This document shows positions 13,301-23,200 of a stretch of DNA of 64,000 nucleotides, in pieces. Source of the DNA: Spisula solida (Eukaryota > Mollusca > Bivalvia > Venerida > Mactridae); the NCBI GenBank assembly GCA_947247005.1, contig OX365955.1, forward strand, positions 14,861,322 to 14,925,321. Direction: 5' to 3'. Each line of letters opens with the position of its first letter. Positions within the stretch are counted from its first letter, which is position 1. A model generated the notes under the pieces. That model worked only from the letters and a program-made list of their open reading frames with translations. It was not told where the DNA came from and did not search any database. A program made the translations under genes and the position numbers.

Positions 13301-16300
13301 ATCTTATACATACAGTACTATTATTGCATTTCAACAGGAAATCACAACAAGTTATTATTATCTAGCACAAACTTCAATAATTCACATTAAGATACCATTT
13401 TGATATGACACAGTCAAGATGCGAACTACGACCTCACACAATCTATGAAAACGAAAAATAATAATATGAAATGTGCCTACTATACATGTAACTTTTTACA
13501 TTGCTGGCTTAGAATTATAAGATCGTCAGTACACAATCAATATTTTGAGAAAGCATAAAAAACGGTCTGAAAACTACTCCTTACTTATGGAAAAACATGC
13601 TTTTTAAACATCAGTTTGGTCAACATGACCACTTTTGATTTTCATGAAAATAGGGCTCATAAGAAGCGCCTTGAGATGCAGATTTCAAATATGCATGAGT
13701 CTTATATTGTCGTAAGTACGAGAGGTGCCCCACTTATATTTGAACACCCTTGAATATCCGATATTTTCATGTTAACCCAACATAAATGAAATAACTCTTT
13801 TGAACCGCGTAAACTAATGTGTCAGGTAACATATGCACTCACTGTTTGGTTTGTTTGCAATATGATTCGAGTCGAAATCAGCAATTTTGTAGAGGGTGTG
13901 GCGTTTGGCTTTTTGAAGGCCGAATGCTCCTTAAGAAGCACCAAGAAGGTGTTAATAGATCTTGGATATACCATTTCTGCGAAGACTTTCAGTAATTGTC
14001 GTCCCTAGAAGGGTGCTTTAAGTTATGTTGCTCTAATATGTGAAATGAAACAAAATATTAAAAAATGCCAGAAAGTGACGATTCCTTCAAAAATCATACC
14101 CATTGGTTATATGATAACTAGGATAAATCCAATAATCAAAATTGGGATTGCAATGAAGGTAGGAGTATCCTTCGAAACTTTTAATCAAGTAATTTCAAAA
14201 ATGGCGAATGCCAAGGTCAGAAAAACGGTCGGTGTTCACGAGCGATTTTACCAAAATATTCCAAGGGAGACAATCGTCTTGAACCCCCGTACATGCTACA
14301 ACGGAACGGTAATTTCGATAACTTTGTCCCCTCTGTTGAGATAATGCTTTATCGTTGAGATATTTACGGTAACACGACATATTGCAATTTGAGAAATGCC
14401 TACGAGACTATCAAAAAGTTAACATTCGTTAAGCAACGTGAGTTCCCACCCGATTGCATGACTTGTGCTGTCGTTTGTTATAACTAATAAAATAAAACTT
14501 ATATTTATTCTACAAATGGACAAAAAAGCGCACAGTACTATGATCCTAACGCTTAAAATAGTTTTTGGACAAAATGTTTGCCACATCTCGTTCCTGACGA
14601 CAATGCCTAGAGCATGGTGTTTTGGTCAAGACTCAGCTTCATACCCCACCACAATCACGCTATTCGATACCTTAAGAACACGAAGTCCAATGATATTACA
14701 CCAGAATAGTGAATGCCAAAGTCTTACAATCCTGTATTCATAAACTTTGGAATCTTAACGATAAAGCAGCATTGATTTTATGTCCAATAATGCATAATAT
14801 CGATTCTTTCTATAAAGATAACCCTATTTAGTATCAAAGATCTGCTTTCAGGACAACTCCAGTAGGTGTAGCAAGTCTTACAGCGAAAACTATTATCATA
14901 ACGAAAGATGTGGAAGAGACGTTTACAAAGCTTGGACTCTACGCTTTGGCAGTAGAGGTTGGATTAATAATATGGGGTCTCGTCATTGTTCCCATAGTGT
15001 TCCTTATTGTCAGGCGAAGAAATCCCTACAAGTTTATAGGGACCATCATGCATTCGTTTATGATTGTACTTGCCACTGCTAGCACGTAAGTAGAATCTGC
15101 ATGTTTGAGACATGTATAAGGTATAATTATCAGAACGTGGCTTTCATTGTGCTTGTGGGCTGTAATTTTTCTTTTTTATCTGTGTTATTTTTGGTGCGTT
15201 TGGAGCGTTTGTGTTTCTGTTGGGAGTAACATCTACACTTAGTTTCGTATTTTTATACTCGTACAAATTACTTAAATGTTGTTAGGTTTACTTTTAAGCT
15301 CCAATGCCGTCTATAATGCTATTTTTCAATCTTAAATAATTAACCGAATGTCATACATTCTCAGTATTAGACCTGGTCTAAATTCTTTTAACTAAACTTT
15401 TTTGTAAGTTCACAAGATTTATTTTTATGCTCCGTAAAACATGCAGAGATTGATAGGAAAACAGTGCAGCATATAATTATGGTTCTTGTGTGCTGGCTTC
15501 AGCTTCGGTCGTGTTTCACTGACTGGAGTGGCATACTATCGGAGAAGGTTGTCGGAGCTATTCGGTTCATTTTCTTCTTGCACATTTATGTTTTTCCTTG
15601 TAGCTTGTGATCTGTGATTTTTTCTTTTTCGTGTTTAGTTTTTTGCGTTCTGGGTTCTGCTGTTTTTGTTGATTTCTACCACTTCCTTGTCCTAAGTGTT
15701 ATTATCTTTTTATATTACATGACATTAAGTTACCAATTTTTGAGGGCTGCTTCCAGCCGTTCAGCCATCCTTTGAGACATTTTAACTTTCCCTGGTCATT
15801 GGGCTACCTAAGGAAACATGTGTTTGAGTCTTCCCGTGGAGACTATTTCTCTCATGTTTGGAGTGCAGCCATCATCGAGATACGACGCCCAGGAATATCG
15901 AACATGAGAAGACACCGCCGTTACAGATACCAATTGAAACCTTGGTTGAGTGGAGTTATTCTTGCTCCGAGAAATTAAGCAGTGGCGCAGACGGGGATCG
16001 AGCCATGAACCTTTCGATCCCAATGCGTGCCCTACCTCTAGGCCACCGCATTATAACTATTCTTTGTAACTACGTGTATTTCAGAATGATTGCTCTTCCA
16101 GAAAGTTTTCACGCCCTTGAGACGAGAAATAAAGTAGACATTCGTATTTCAAGATTTGTGGCCCCTCTATCAGCTACTATAGGAAGAGCCGGAAGTGCTC
16201 TCTACATAGCATCATCATGCTTTTTCATCATGCAAATGCAAGGCAGGGAGACTAATGGAGCTGACATTATACTGGTCATGTAAATAAAATATATAATGCT

Positions 16301-18098
16301 AGTAACCTCTAATTACTTTAATGGATATTGAATGTTGATTACCATGTTTCACGAAATTGATTATATATTTCGGGTGATCCGAATTCACGATTTCATGTAC
16401 CAGTATATAACCGGAAAAACTGAAGAAGCAATATACTTGTACTGAACTGCATTTTGTGCCTAAAGTATCTAAACTTATCTTATTGTAAATGGATTAGTTT
16501 GAACAACAGCATATTGAACGGAAACATAACACACATTCCAGGGTGTATAGACCAACGTGTTGAACGTTTTAAGGAAAATTAGTTTTAGATTTAACTTATA
16601 TATTATTTTCTAAAAGCCGAAGTACTAGTACTTTCGATCCCTTGGAGGTGTTATAAGAATACTCTGATCGTTGTTCTTGATACTGTTTCAGATTATTAAC
16701 GTGGGTATCAGCGCTGGCAATACCATCTGTAGCAGGGGCCAGTCTGGTGACAGTTCTCATTTTATTGACCGCTTTGAATATACCCGGTGAAGCAGCGGCC
16801 ATGTTGTTTGCCTTAGAGTTTTTCTTGTAAGTACATGTATGAACACAGGACCTTGAAGTCCAAATAAAAATCCAATTAAGAAAAGCAAAAGCACACACAA
16901 AATAAAGCATCTGTGTACATGGAGGGGCGATCCAGGATTAACCGGACTGATGTTTTAGTTTTTGCCATGCCCATAAGTTTGGACTGAATCTTTGCAAAGA
17001 TCAACATCAACGTGTTTCTGGTTTGTATGTATAAGTATGTTTTTGTAAGACGTTTGAAAGCACTTTGTTTTTGTTACTATATCAACCCATTAACGCATGA
17101 CCGGGGCCAGGTGTATTTATTTCAATAACACGTAAAATGGTAACTAATGTTTGTACATATTTAACATAAGATTGTTGCACGACTTTGCATGTTTGTTCAG
17201 CGGTGTTTTTGGCGTTTGCATGCTAAATTTCATCGACATGTGCGCATGCATTATCACACAACAAATGATAGAACAGAATTGTTATGGTGCCAAGTGAGTG
17301 ACTAAAACAATAGCAAAATTATTAAATTTGGTTACCAATTCGGATGTTCACAAACTACAATGCATAAAATGTATTTACAACTTTGTCTCAGCCATGTATG
17401 TGAATCAAATCAGAGGTTTAAAGAAAGTGCTGATACATTCAAGGCGCTACTTTAAAGATTGGTGGATTGTCGAGTTTTTCCTTTTTGCAAACGATGTGAC
17501 ACGACGACGTCATTTAACCTGGCCCCGCTCAGCGTTCACCTACTTAACTGTATAGTTTCATGTATAGTGTCATTGTTATTTGAGCAAAGAACTTGGAATT
17601 TTCAGAATATATCAAACAGACATTGTATAGTATGATGTATAGTTTTGTATTCTTTACAACGACTAGTTTTCGAGTAATCGACACAGTCCGGTTATTTCTG
17701 GACCACTCCTCGTATATGTCGAGTGGGATGTCGCCATTCAACGGTTCGACGTTCTTCAATGTGTTTCTTAAGCTCGGCTGTTTACAATCGGTGAACTTCA
17801 GCAAATGGTCTTTTAATTTTATTGCATTCACTTTTTTTATTTATTTTGATACAGGGATCGGTCAAGAAGTGTGGTGAATTTGATCACACAGTTATCTGGA
17901 GTAGTGATAGTGGACACGATGTGCAAGAAGGATCTGCCACCTTTAGAAGAGAATTTAACAGAGCCTACAGAAAAGGTCGATCTTAATAAAAAGGATATAA
18001 ACCAACACACGCCACCGGCCTTTGAACGAAATGAGAAAGATCCACATGACATTCATTTTCAACAGCATGATAACAAAGGATTTGATACACGTATGTAA
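7213..18098 (+). CDS. Gene A: divergent SLC1-family transporter, 11 coding exons, 506 aa
   Basis: Spliced CDS: 7213-7348, 7705-7779, 9126-9248, 9491-9569, 11398-11440, 11982-12108, 12885-13014, 14852-15085, 16085-16279, 16692-16826, 17855-18098; all introns are GT-AG and the frame stays open for 1521 nt. The protein has the SLC1 order: TM1 (about residues 14-34), TM2 with GELYIRSIKLM and PLVVCSIISG, TM3 ending IKPG, LLRNIVPDN, a glycosylatable loop (SNGTTDYNETI), TM4-6, TPVGVASL, RRNPYKF, HP1, TM7, HP2 and TM8 with LDRSRSVVN. Family members are membrane carriers for acidic or small neutral amino acids, usually Na+-driven. Here the NMDGT motif reads GRAGS (349-353), the GltPh D405 equivalent is Q438 and the HP1 serines are mostly replaced, so substrate and coupling cannot be assumed. 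GltPh D394, R397 and N401 equivalents (D427, R430, N434) are kept. The start is in good context (aagATGG). Length fits the family. The tail after TM8 is charged and unlike EAAT tails. Confidence 0.93.
7705..7779 (+). CDS. Gene A coding exon 2 (TM2)
   Basis: 75 nt, ttcag acceptor, gtaaat donor, phase 1 both sides. It encodes GIPGELYIRSIKLMIVPLVV, the conserved SLC1 TM2 signature. Gene B exon 2 has the same length. Confidence 0.95.
7840..7925. repeat. Short dispersed repeat in gene A intron 2
   Basis: AATAATAACGAGGCAACACA followed by CCCAGTCTTCCCTGTGAGCC matches 28230-28300. Possibly a 3' fragment of a LINE or SINE; the family is not identified. Confidence 0.6.
8219..8612. mobile_element. Foldback element in gene A intron 2
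   Basis: The arm GTTCCGCACATACCGGACAG...CTTACGAACAAACCGGAACA is mirrored by TTCCGTTTTGTTCGTAAGTT...CACAGTGTGCGGAAC. Motifs GTTCCGNACA and TAGAACAT repeat inside each arm. Unrelated AT-rich sequence (8300-8480) forms the loop. Non-coding. Confidence 0.8.
8970..9095 (+). repeat. Dispersed repeat in gene A intron 2
   Basis: TTTCTGTGCTCGGCTG followed by AGTGCTG and CCTaTCCGgTTTTTTA is shared with 44825-44960 in gene B intron 1. About 125 bp; element class unknown. Confidence 0.6.
9126..9248 (+). CDS. Gene A coding exon 3 (TM3)
   Basis: 123 nt, phase 1 to 1. It encodes TAKMDPRSNGKVSG followed by a membrane segment ending CILIKPG. The WIMVTN stretch sits where GltPh has the Na3-site YxxTS motif: the Thr is kept, while Tyr and Ser are replaced by Ile and Asn. 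Confidence 0.94.
9491..9569 (+). CDS. Gene A coding exon 4
   Basis: 79 nt, phase 1 to 2. It encodes GVGVESGVDRFNTDVMQTED, then IFADLLR. Position matches the extracellular-to-TM4 linker of eukaryotic SLC1 proteins. Gene B exon 4 is two codons longer. Confidence 0.92.
10185..11285. repeat. Repeat-rich insertion with 32-bp tandem array in gene A intron 4
   Basis: From about 10700 to 11200 a unit near AGGAAAATAATTGGCACGAT + CGTCTGCACATC repeats about 14 times, first almost identical (10706-10815), then increasingly diverged. TTCCGCTACCA at 10189 is mirrored by TGGTAGCGGAA at 11271, so the array may lie inside a 1.1 kb TIR element. The minus-strand open frames across the array are by-products of the repeat. 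Confidence 0.75.
11398..11440 (+). CDS. Gene A coding exon 5
   Basis: Micro-exon of 43 nt, phase 2 to 0, encoding NIVPDNLIASCFRQ, which matches the family's D-x-x-R-N-hydrophobic-x-P-x-N signature. It is too short for ORF finders and was placed by frame and by the identical 43-nt exon of gene B. Confidence 0.93.
11982..12108 (+). CDS. Gene A coding exon 6 (glycosylation loop)
   Basis: 127 nt, phase 0 to 1. It encodes AQTKYEYTDIIVLRSNGTTD and DYNETIRELTRKYVGAADSTNVLG. Two N-glycosylation sequons (NGT, NET) lie where vertebrate EAATs carry their glycosylated TM4b-4c loop. Confidence 0.93.
12885..13014 (+). CDS. Gene A coding exon 7 (TM5)
   Basis: 130 nt, phase 1 to 2. It encodes a membrane segment beginning GIVIVSCAFGVATAAMAEEQ, then AFLAFFKSATDVVLKILRVL and IW. 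It is one codon longer than gene B exon 7. Confidence 0.94.
13015..14851. other. Gene A intron 7, no further feature seen
   Basis: 1.8 kb AT-rich intron. A 99-aa open frame at 14045-14344 has no recognisable domain and no flanking splice logic, so it is not called. Confidence 0.5.
14852..15085 (+). CDS. Gene A coding exon 8 (TM5 end, TM6, start of HP1)
   Basis: 234 nt, phase 2 at both ends. It encodes TTPVGVASLTAKTI, a long hydrophobic TM6, RRRNPYKFIGTIMHSFMIVL and ATAST. The R-x-N-P-Y/F-x-F and A-T-A-S strings are SLC1 hallmarks. Gene B exon 8 has the same length. Confidence 0.95.
15755..16051 (-). mobile_element. tRNA-derived SINE in gene A intron 8
   Basis: Read on the minus strand it starts with a tRNA-like head (A-box-like GTGGCCTAGAGGTAGGG, B-box-like GGTTCATGGCTCGAT) and continues with the same body as the copies at 34983-35303 and 40862-41166 (GGTAGCCCAATGACCAG, AGTCTCC). 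This copy is the most diverged of the three. Confidence 0.85.
16085..16279 (+). CDS. Gene A coding exon 9 (HP1, TM7, degenerate NMDGT motif)
   Basis: 195 nt, phase 2 to 2. It encodes MIALPESFHAL, VDIRISRFVAPLSATI, GRAGSALYIASSCFFIMQMQ. The family consensus at the centre is ATINMDGTALY; here N, M and D are G, R and A and T is S. The acceptor lies about 33 bp after the end of a SINE. Confidence 0.94.
16692..16826 (+). CDS. Gene A coding exon 10 (HP2 and first half of TM8)
   Basis: 135 nt, phase 2 to 2. It encodes ILLTWVSALAIPSVAGASLV then TVLILLTALNIPGEAAAMLF and ALEFFL. The IP..AG core of HP2 is recognisable but the consensus GxAGIPxAG is altered. E423 replaces the aspartate equivalent to GltPh D390. 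Confidence 0.94.
16827..17854. other. Gene A intron 10, no further feature seen
   Basis: 1.0 kb intron between the HP2 exon and the last exon. No repeat family recognised. Confidence 0.5.
17855..18098 (+). CDS. Gene A coding exon 11 (end of TM8, cytoplasmic tail, stop)
   Basis: It encodes DRSRSVVNLITQLSGVVIVD then a charged tail of about 60 residues ending FDTRM and TAA at 18096-18098. The family has NVxGD where this has NLITQ, so the Na1 aspartate is Gln. Confidence 0.92.
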
Positions 18099-18129
18099 AA
18101 TACATGTACACATACAACTGTAGTTTTGA

Positions 18130-18330
18130 CATTACTGTATAAATCGATTGTACGGGTCAGTCACTTGCTTACATACCATTGTGTACACAAATATTGCAAT
18201 ATATCTTATTATGTGTATTTGCATGTAACTAAGTAAATGAGATATTGGTTTAAAATGTTTAAAACAATAAAAGTACAATGTTATGATATTGCAATGTTGG
18301 TATACAGGTGACATACCTGAATAAACGACA
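18130..18330 (-). repeat. Dispersed repeat just downstream of gene A stop
   Basis: On the minus strand: CGTTTATTCAGGTATGTCAC, GTATACCAACATTGCAATAT, and at the other end CAAGTGACTGACC and AATCGATTTA. The same blocks in the same order occur on the plus strand at 52310-52550, and partly at 44500-44745. It covers a possible gene A polyadenylation signal (AATAAA at 18265-18270). Confidence 0.75.
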
Positions 18331-19689
18331 TATACATCATTACATTACATATCTTTGAAGTAATCTATTCGGATATATCGAATATTTGTATAGAAATAGT
18401 TTTGTACCATTGTATAATAAGAAAAACGTGGATGTAAACATCAAATGACGCCTTTTAGAAATTTAACAATTGACAAACATATCACAATTTATATAATAAG
18501 ATGGCAATGACGCAGTTTGACGATTCCTGTTAACTCCATATCAGGTAGATTCTGTCTTCTGTTCTTCTTCTTTTTGTTCACTGTCTACACTACCACCCCG
18601 GTCATAGCGATACAGGAAGCAATCCTCGTGAGGTCATCCTTCTTGCCACGGAGCTTCTTATATATGGTGGTTGAAGCTGGCCATATATGTTTTTGTTAGT
18701 TCATACAAGTTACACTGCGGGAATATGTGCTCTGATGTCTGGGTTGCCCCAGTGTCACACCACATGAGCACTTTGGTGTTTCAGACAGCTTCAGTGTTTT
18801 GTACCATGTCTATGTAATCATCAAGGCAGATTCTGTTAAACTACGCACAATGAAAAGAAATACACGTAAACGTGTAATGTGATTTCTTTCATAACAAGTT
18901 TATAACGTATGTTTTATAAAATATAATCCAAATTATGAAGCTTTCCTTATTTATTATTAATAACGCAATATCAAAATTAAGAACACAATTTCGAAGAACA
19001 TTCGTCTCTTTATTCAACCTCAATTTGGAAATCAACGCCATTAACATGCGTGTGTTTTCAAAAACTTCTGTGTGTACAATCAATACAATATCAGAATAGT
19101 ATAAAATACAAATGTATTATAGTACAGATAATTTGACACGACTCTCGACCTTCAATCAGCATAGTTTAACAGCAGATACAGTGTCTATATTTATAACCCC
19201 GGTTGCATATTTTCATTAGCGGGAAGCGCTGAGAACATTTGACCTGACGCTAATTAATCCTCGTCTGTATTTTCTTTATTGTACCGTAAGTATGTTTTGA
19301 TTAGTTAAAATAACAACTCTGACTGCACAACGGATATTCAAGGATGTCCTGTTAAATGTTCTTAGCGCTAGGGGTGTAATACCAACGCAAATCTAAATAA
19401 TCAATATTGCACGATTTGCTCCTGGAAATTTATATATTAAATGCTCGAACCTTGTAATATATGCATGCATAAAGATGAGGATCACGTCAAATCCTCCGTG
19501 TTATATATATATGATACTTGAGTTATACATTGATACACATACAAGATCATTCCTAATGTTGTGATTCTGCTCTGTCCAATATATTCGACTAAATGCCTAT
19601 TGAATGTATCACGTGTACATTGTTCCAGTTTAGTCATACATGTTCGAGTTACCAGTATACCTCCTATATGATTGATGACAGTAAGTGTA

Positions 19690-19742
19690 AGAGTGTCTAA
19701 GTGTGTGTGTGTAGGTGTGAGTGCGTGCGTGTGTGTGTGGGT
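19690..19742 (+). repeat. GT-rich microsatellite
   Basis: Imperfect (GT)n/(GTGC)n run, TGTGTGTGTGTAGGTGTGAG and following bases, between the two convergent genes. Confidence 0.8.
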
Positions 19743-19909
19743 CTAGGTACATTCTGTATCGTGAGTCAGTATGTATGCAAGAATATTTTGTCTATGCATG
19801 TTTTTGAGTGTATATTTTGCTTGCACATTGTATACTTTCTACATAATATGTCACTGTTTCTAAATATTGTTCAAATGTATATCTCCGGAAAACGGGGGAA
19901 ATAAAGATA

Positions 19910-20076
19910 CAGTGAAGTTCCGCTATTAAGACCAGTCAAAAAGGTGGTCTTAATAGCGAATCGGTCTTATTAGCGGACCTTTTTTGTTCTAAATTTAATA
20001 CTTTGGGACCTTAAACTGGCAAAAATCTGCATGATTTCAAAATAATCAAAGTGGTCTTATTAGCGGAACTTTACTT
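19910..20076. mobile_element. Pogo/Tigger-like MITE in the 3' UTR of gene B
   Basis: 167 bp with inverted ends CAGTGAAGTTCCGCTATTAA and (reverse complement of the right end) AAGTAAAGTTCCGCTAATAA. TA dinucleotides flank both sides (19908-19909 and 20077-20078). The CAGT-type ends and TA target are typical of pogo-group elements; family assignment is inferred. It begins 10 bp past the gene B stop codon. Confidence 0.82.
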
Positions 20077-20085
20077 TATATATAA

Positions 20086-20254
20086 TTATTGTAGTCGCCC
20101 ATTTTCGATCGATTTCGTTTCACATTTCAAAAACTTTTCCCGTGATGGTTCGTCCTCGATATGTTCGTCCGTTAGTGATTGTTGGCACCATTTGTTTATG
20201 AGAACTGTCCCAACAAGCTGACCGTTCAGATTGGTCACGCTTCGAAATCGATCT
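20086..20254 (-). CDS. Gene B coding exon 11 (end of TM8, short tail, stop)
   Basis: 169 nt, ttcag acceptor. It encodes DRFRSVTNLNGQLVGTVLIN then an acidic/lysine-rich tail ending ENGRLQ and TAA (20086-20088). The tail is 25 residues shorter than in gene A and does not resemble it. Confidence 0.91.
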
Positions 20255-23200
20255 CTGAAAGACAATTAAAGCATCTTTAAGTCTGAACGGATATTTAAAA
20301 AAAAATATTGGTAACTGTTTAATACATGCCCATATTCTAACAGTAACCTATCCGCCAAATGATGCATTTTGAGCACTCCACCATAAGGTGGAAGAAAACG
20401 AAACACAACATCCAGTTGGTTTGTAAATAAAATAACTACATGTTAACAATAAATGCATAATTCATTGTCTAGGGGAAGCAACTGTTGCAAAATTAGTATT
20501 TTGTCATCCTTACAGTTTACTAAATGGGATTTTTGGCGTACTATTTTGACAGATATATTTAACATTCCGTCGTCAATTATTGGTCATTTGCGAAAAACAT
20601 TATATTTTCTTGTATTCAGTCTATTAACTGGATGATCGGAAAAAAGGTTTTGAATGGAGGAGATAATGGGACATTCACTCACTCAAGTACCCGATCTTCC
20701 TTAACGGTAGTAGCAGATTTGGGGATATGCTTTTAATCAGATCTATATTGGGTGTATGCTTGCGTGTCTGTGGTCGACACAGAGAGTCTTAAGTGCGTAG
20801 TCACCCATTTTCCCCCTGCCTAATTGTCAAAGGATATGTGACTTCGAGGGAAGAGACAGAAAGTTTTAATGTGATCAACGAAATCCGGGTGCGATGCCCT
20901 AGCTTTTCCGAATAGAGTCTAGGCGCCTTGGTTCTTTAACGTGTCTGGCGTATAGCATCGATAAACGCGAGACTACTCCTGAGCTACCAACCAGTTCATC
21001 TTTATAGTTTGGTAAGAATCACTAAAAAGCGTTCCAGAAAGGACCAAGTGCTCCGGTCGAGATTAAACTAAGTACCTCTCGATCCGTAGTCCAGAGCACT
21101 CGACCACTGTGCCACCTACTAGTATATCACTCGTCTAAAAAGCGGAAAGGCACCATCCACGAAACAGTTCAATTCCATTCAACGTAATATTCACTGACTA
21201 TAAGACACGCGTATATTGTAAGAATGAACTACAGTATAACTTCGTTATCTCGAGGTCTGATAGGGACAGGTAAAATGCTCGAGATAAACCGGGTGCTCGT
21301 AATAACCAAATGGTCATTTTATTGATGATACAAACAGAAGTTAGTTCAACTTCTCCTACTGGTGTAAATTTTATTCGTTCTATGTAATTCTGTGCAACAC
21401 CAGCTACCGACGAACACATTTTAGGGGGGGGGGGGGGTAAACATTACAGCAGTAAACTAATGAAACCACTATGAATGTCAATGAACAATATCAGAAAAGT
21501 GTTTAAATACATCTATACCTAAACCCTCTTCGTTGTTTATGTTATACATTTTCAAGTACAAATCTGTGGAGAATTCTCTACAATGGCGTCTGGTCAAATG
21601 CATTGCCCCGATTGTGTATCTCGACTAAATGAACTTACAGAAAGAATTCCAGAGCGAATAACATGGCAGCAGCTTCTCCTGGTATACTGAGTGCAGATAG
21701 AAGTATCAGGACGGTCACAAGACTGGAACCTGGCATCGATGGTATAGCCAAAGTTGATGTCCATGTTAGTAATCTGTTGGAGAATTGAAAGAGACACATT
21801 TATTCATATCTCACAGGGCCTATTCACAGGAAAATGTATCAATGATGAATTGATATATAGTTTAGATATATAAATTTTACAATTGTTTGTTTCATATTTT
21901 ACTGGTGGGAACCCCAGTATTCGAATTACATACCTGCAGTCTTGAAATCACTACGATTTAAACGATGTAATTTCTCCACAACCAATTCATCCGAGAAAAA
22001 AAGAAGTGCCGGCAAATCTCAACGAAATCGTAATATTTAACCATTCGGTGCATTTTTCACCCTACAAACTACGATAAAGCTCATTATTGTTTTATGTTAG
22101 CCGGTGTGTACTCTGTATATGGCACAATAAATAATGCGATATCAACATCGTATTTGCCTCATTGATATCGTATTGGTAGAGTGTCCGCTTCGAATGTGCG
22201 AAGAGCCGGTTCGATCTCGGCCCGCATCATACTACAAACGAAATCCAAATGGTACCAGTATTGTTCTTGATAGACGCTCAGTATGAAAGAGAAAACTGGT
22301 TTCTCTTAATTTTCTCATGTCGTCGTGGCAATGGATAACATCAGCAAGGGAGTGTTGAGAGTAATAGATATAGGTTATAAAAATGGTTACACAATCGACC
22401 TCATATATATTAGTATAAACTAACATCGTATACATGTATAGCGTTATCAACATGATATTTTCTCATATTCATCATCCATCCATAACGTTGCCGTTATTAT
22501 TTTTTGCGAAATTTCATCATTATATATCATTACGCTATAGTTTGTATAATCGCAATATTTAAGTTTTATGGGTGACATAATTGTCCCTGATCATAAACTG
22601 ACTATAATATGATCATATCTTTATCATTTTATCAACAACATATATTAACGGTACACTGACGAACCCTTAACTACGGTATAGTTGTACATTTATCAACTCT
22701 TTATGACCGTACTGAACAAGCATATCAAACATACCATCAAATGGTTTTTGCACGCATATGTAGTTTTAACAAATGACGAAAACTCTATAGTTTATAAAGA
22801 TATACACGTAGTATATACTTGTATGTTTAAATGGAAAACAATCTTTCAGGCTACCAAAGTTAGCTAGAGAGTAAAAAACCATCTGACTTACATGATGAGT
22901 GTTACTTGAACGACTGACAAGCCGTTTCCAAGTGTCTGAATGATGAAGAAACATGATGTTGACATATACATAGCACTTCCGGATCTACCAATGGTAGCCG
23001 CTAGGGGCGCTACAAGTCGTGAAATTCTTTGGTCTACGTTATTCTTATTTTCTAAGCTAATAAAACTTTCTGGCAGAGCAATCATGCTGGAAATATAATA
23101 TACATAAAATCAATTTGATGATTGTACGTTTAGTGAGCATTGATTGAAGATACTAAATCCTTTGTTCACATAAACACATAATAAATAATAAACTAGAATT

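Noticed and set aside
15858..16283. 141-codon plus-strand ORF treated as one gene
   Set aside because: Only 16085-16279 is coding (exon 9); the earlier part is SINE and intron, with a tttcag acceptor between.
16596..16910. 104-codon minus-strand ORF
   Set aside because: It is the antisense of gene A exon 10, whose sense frame matches SLC1 HP2/TM8.
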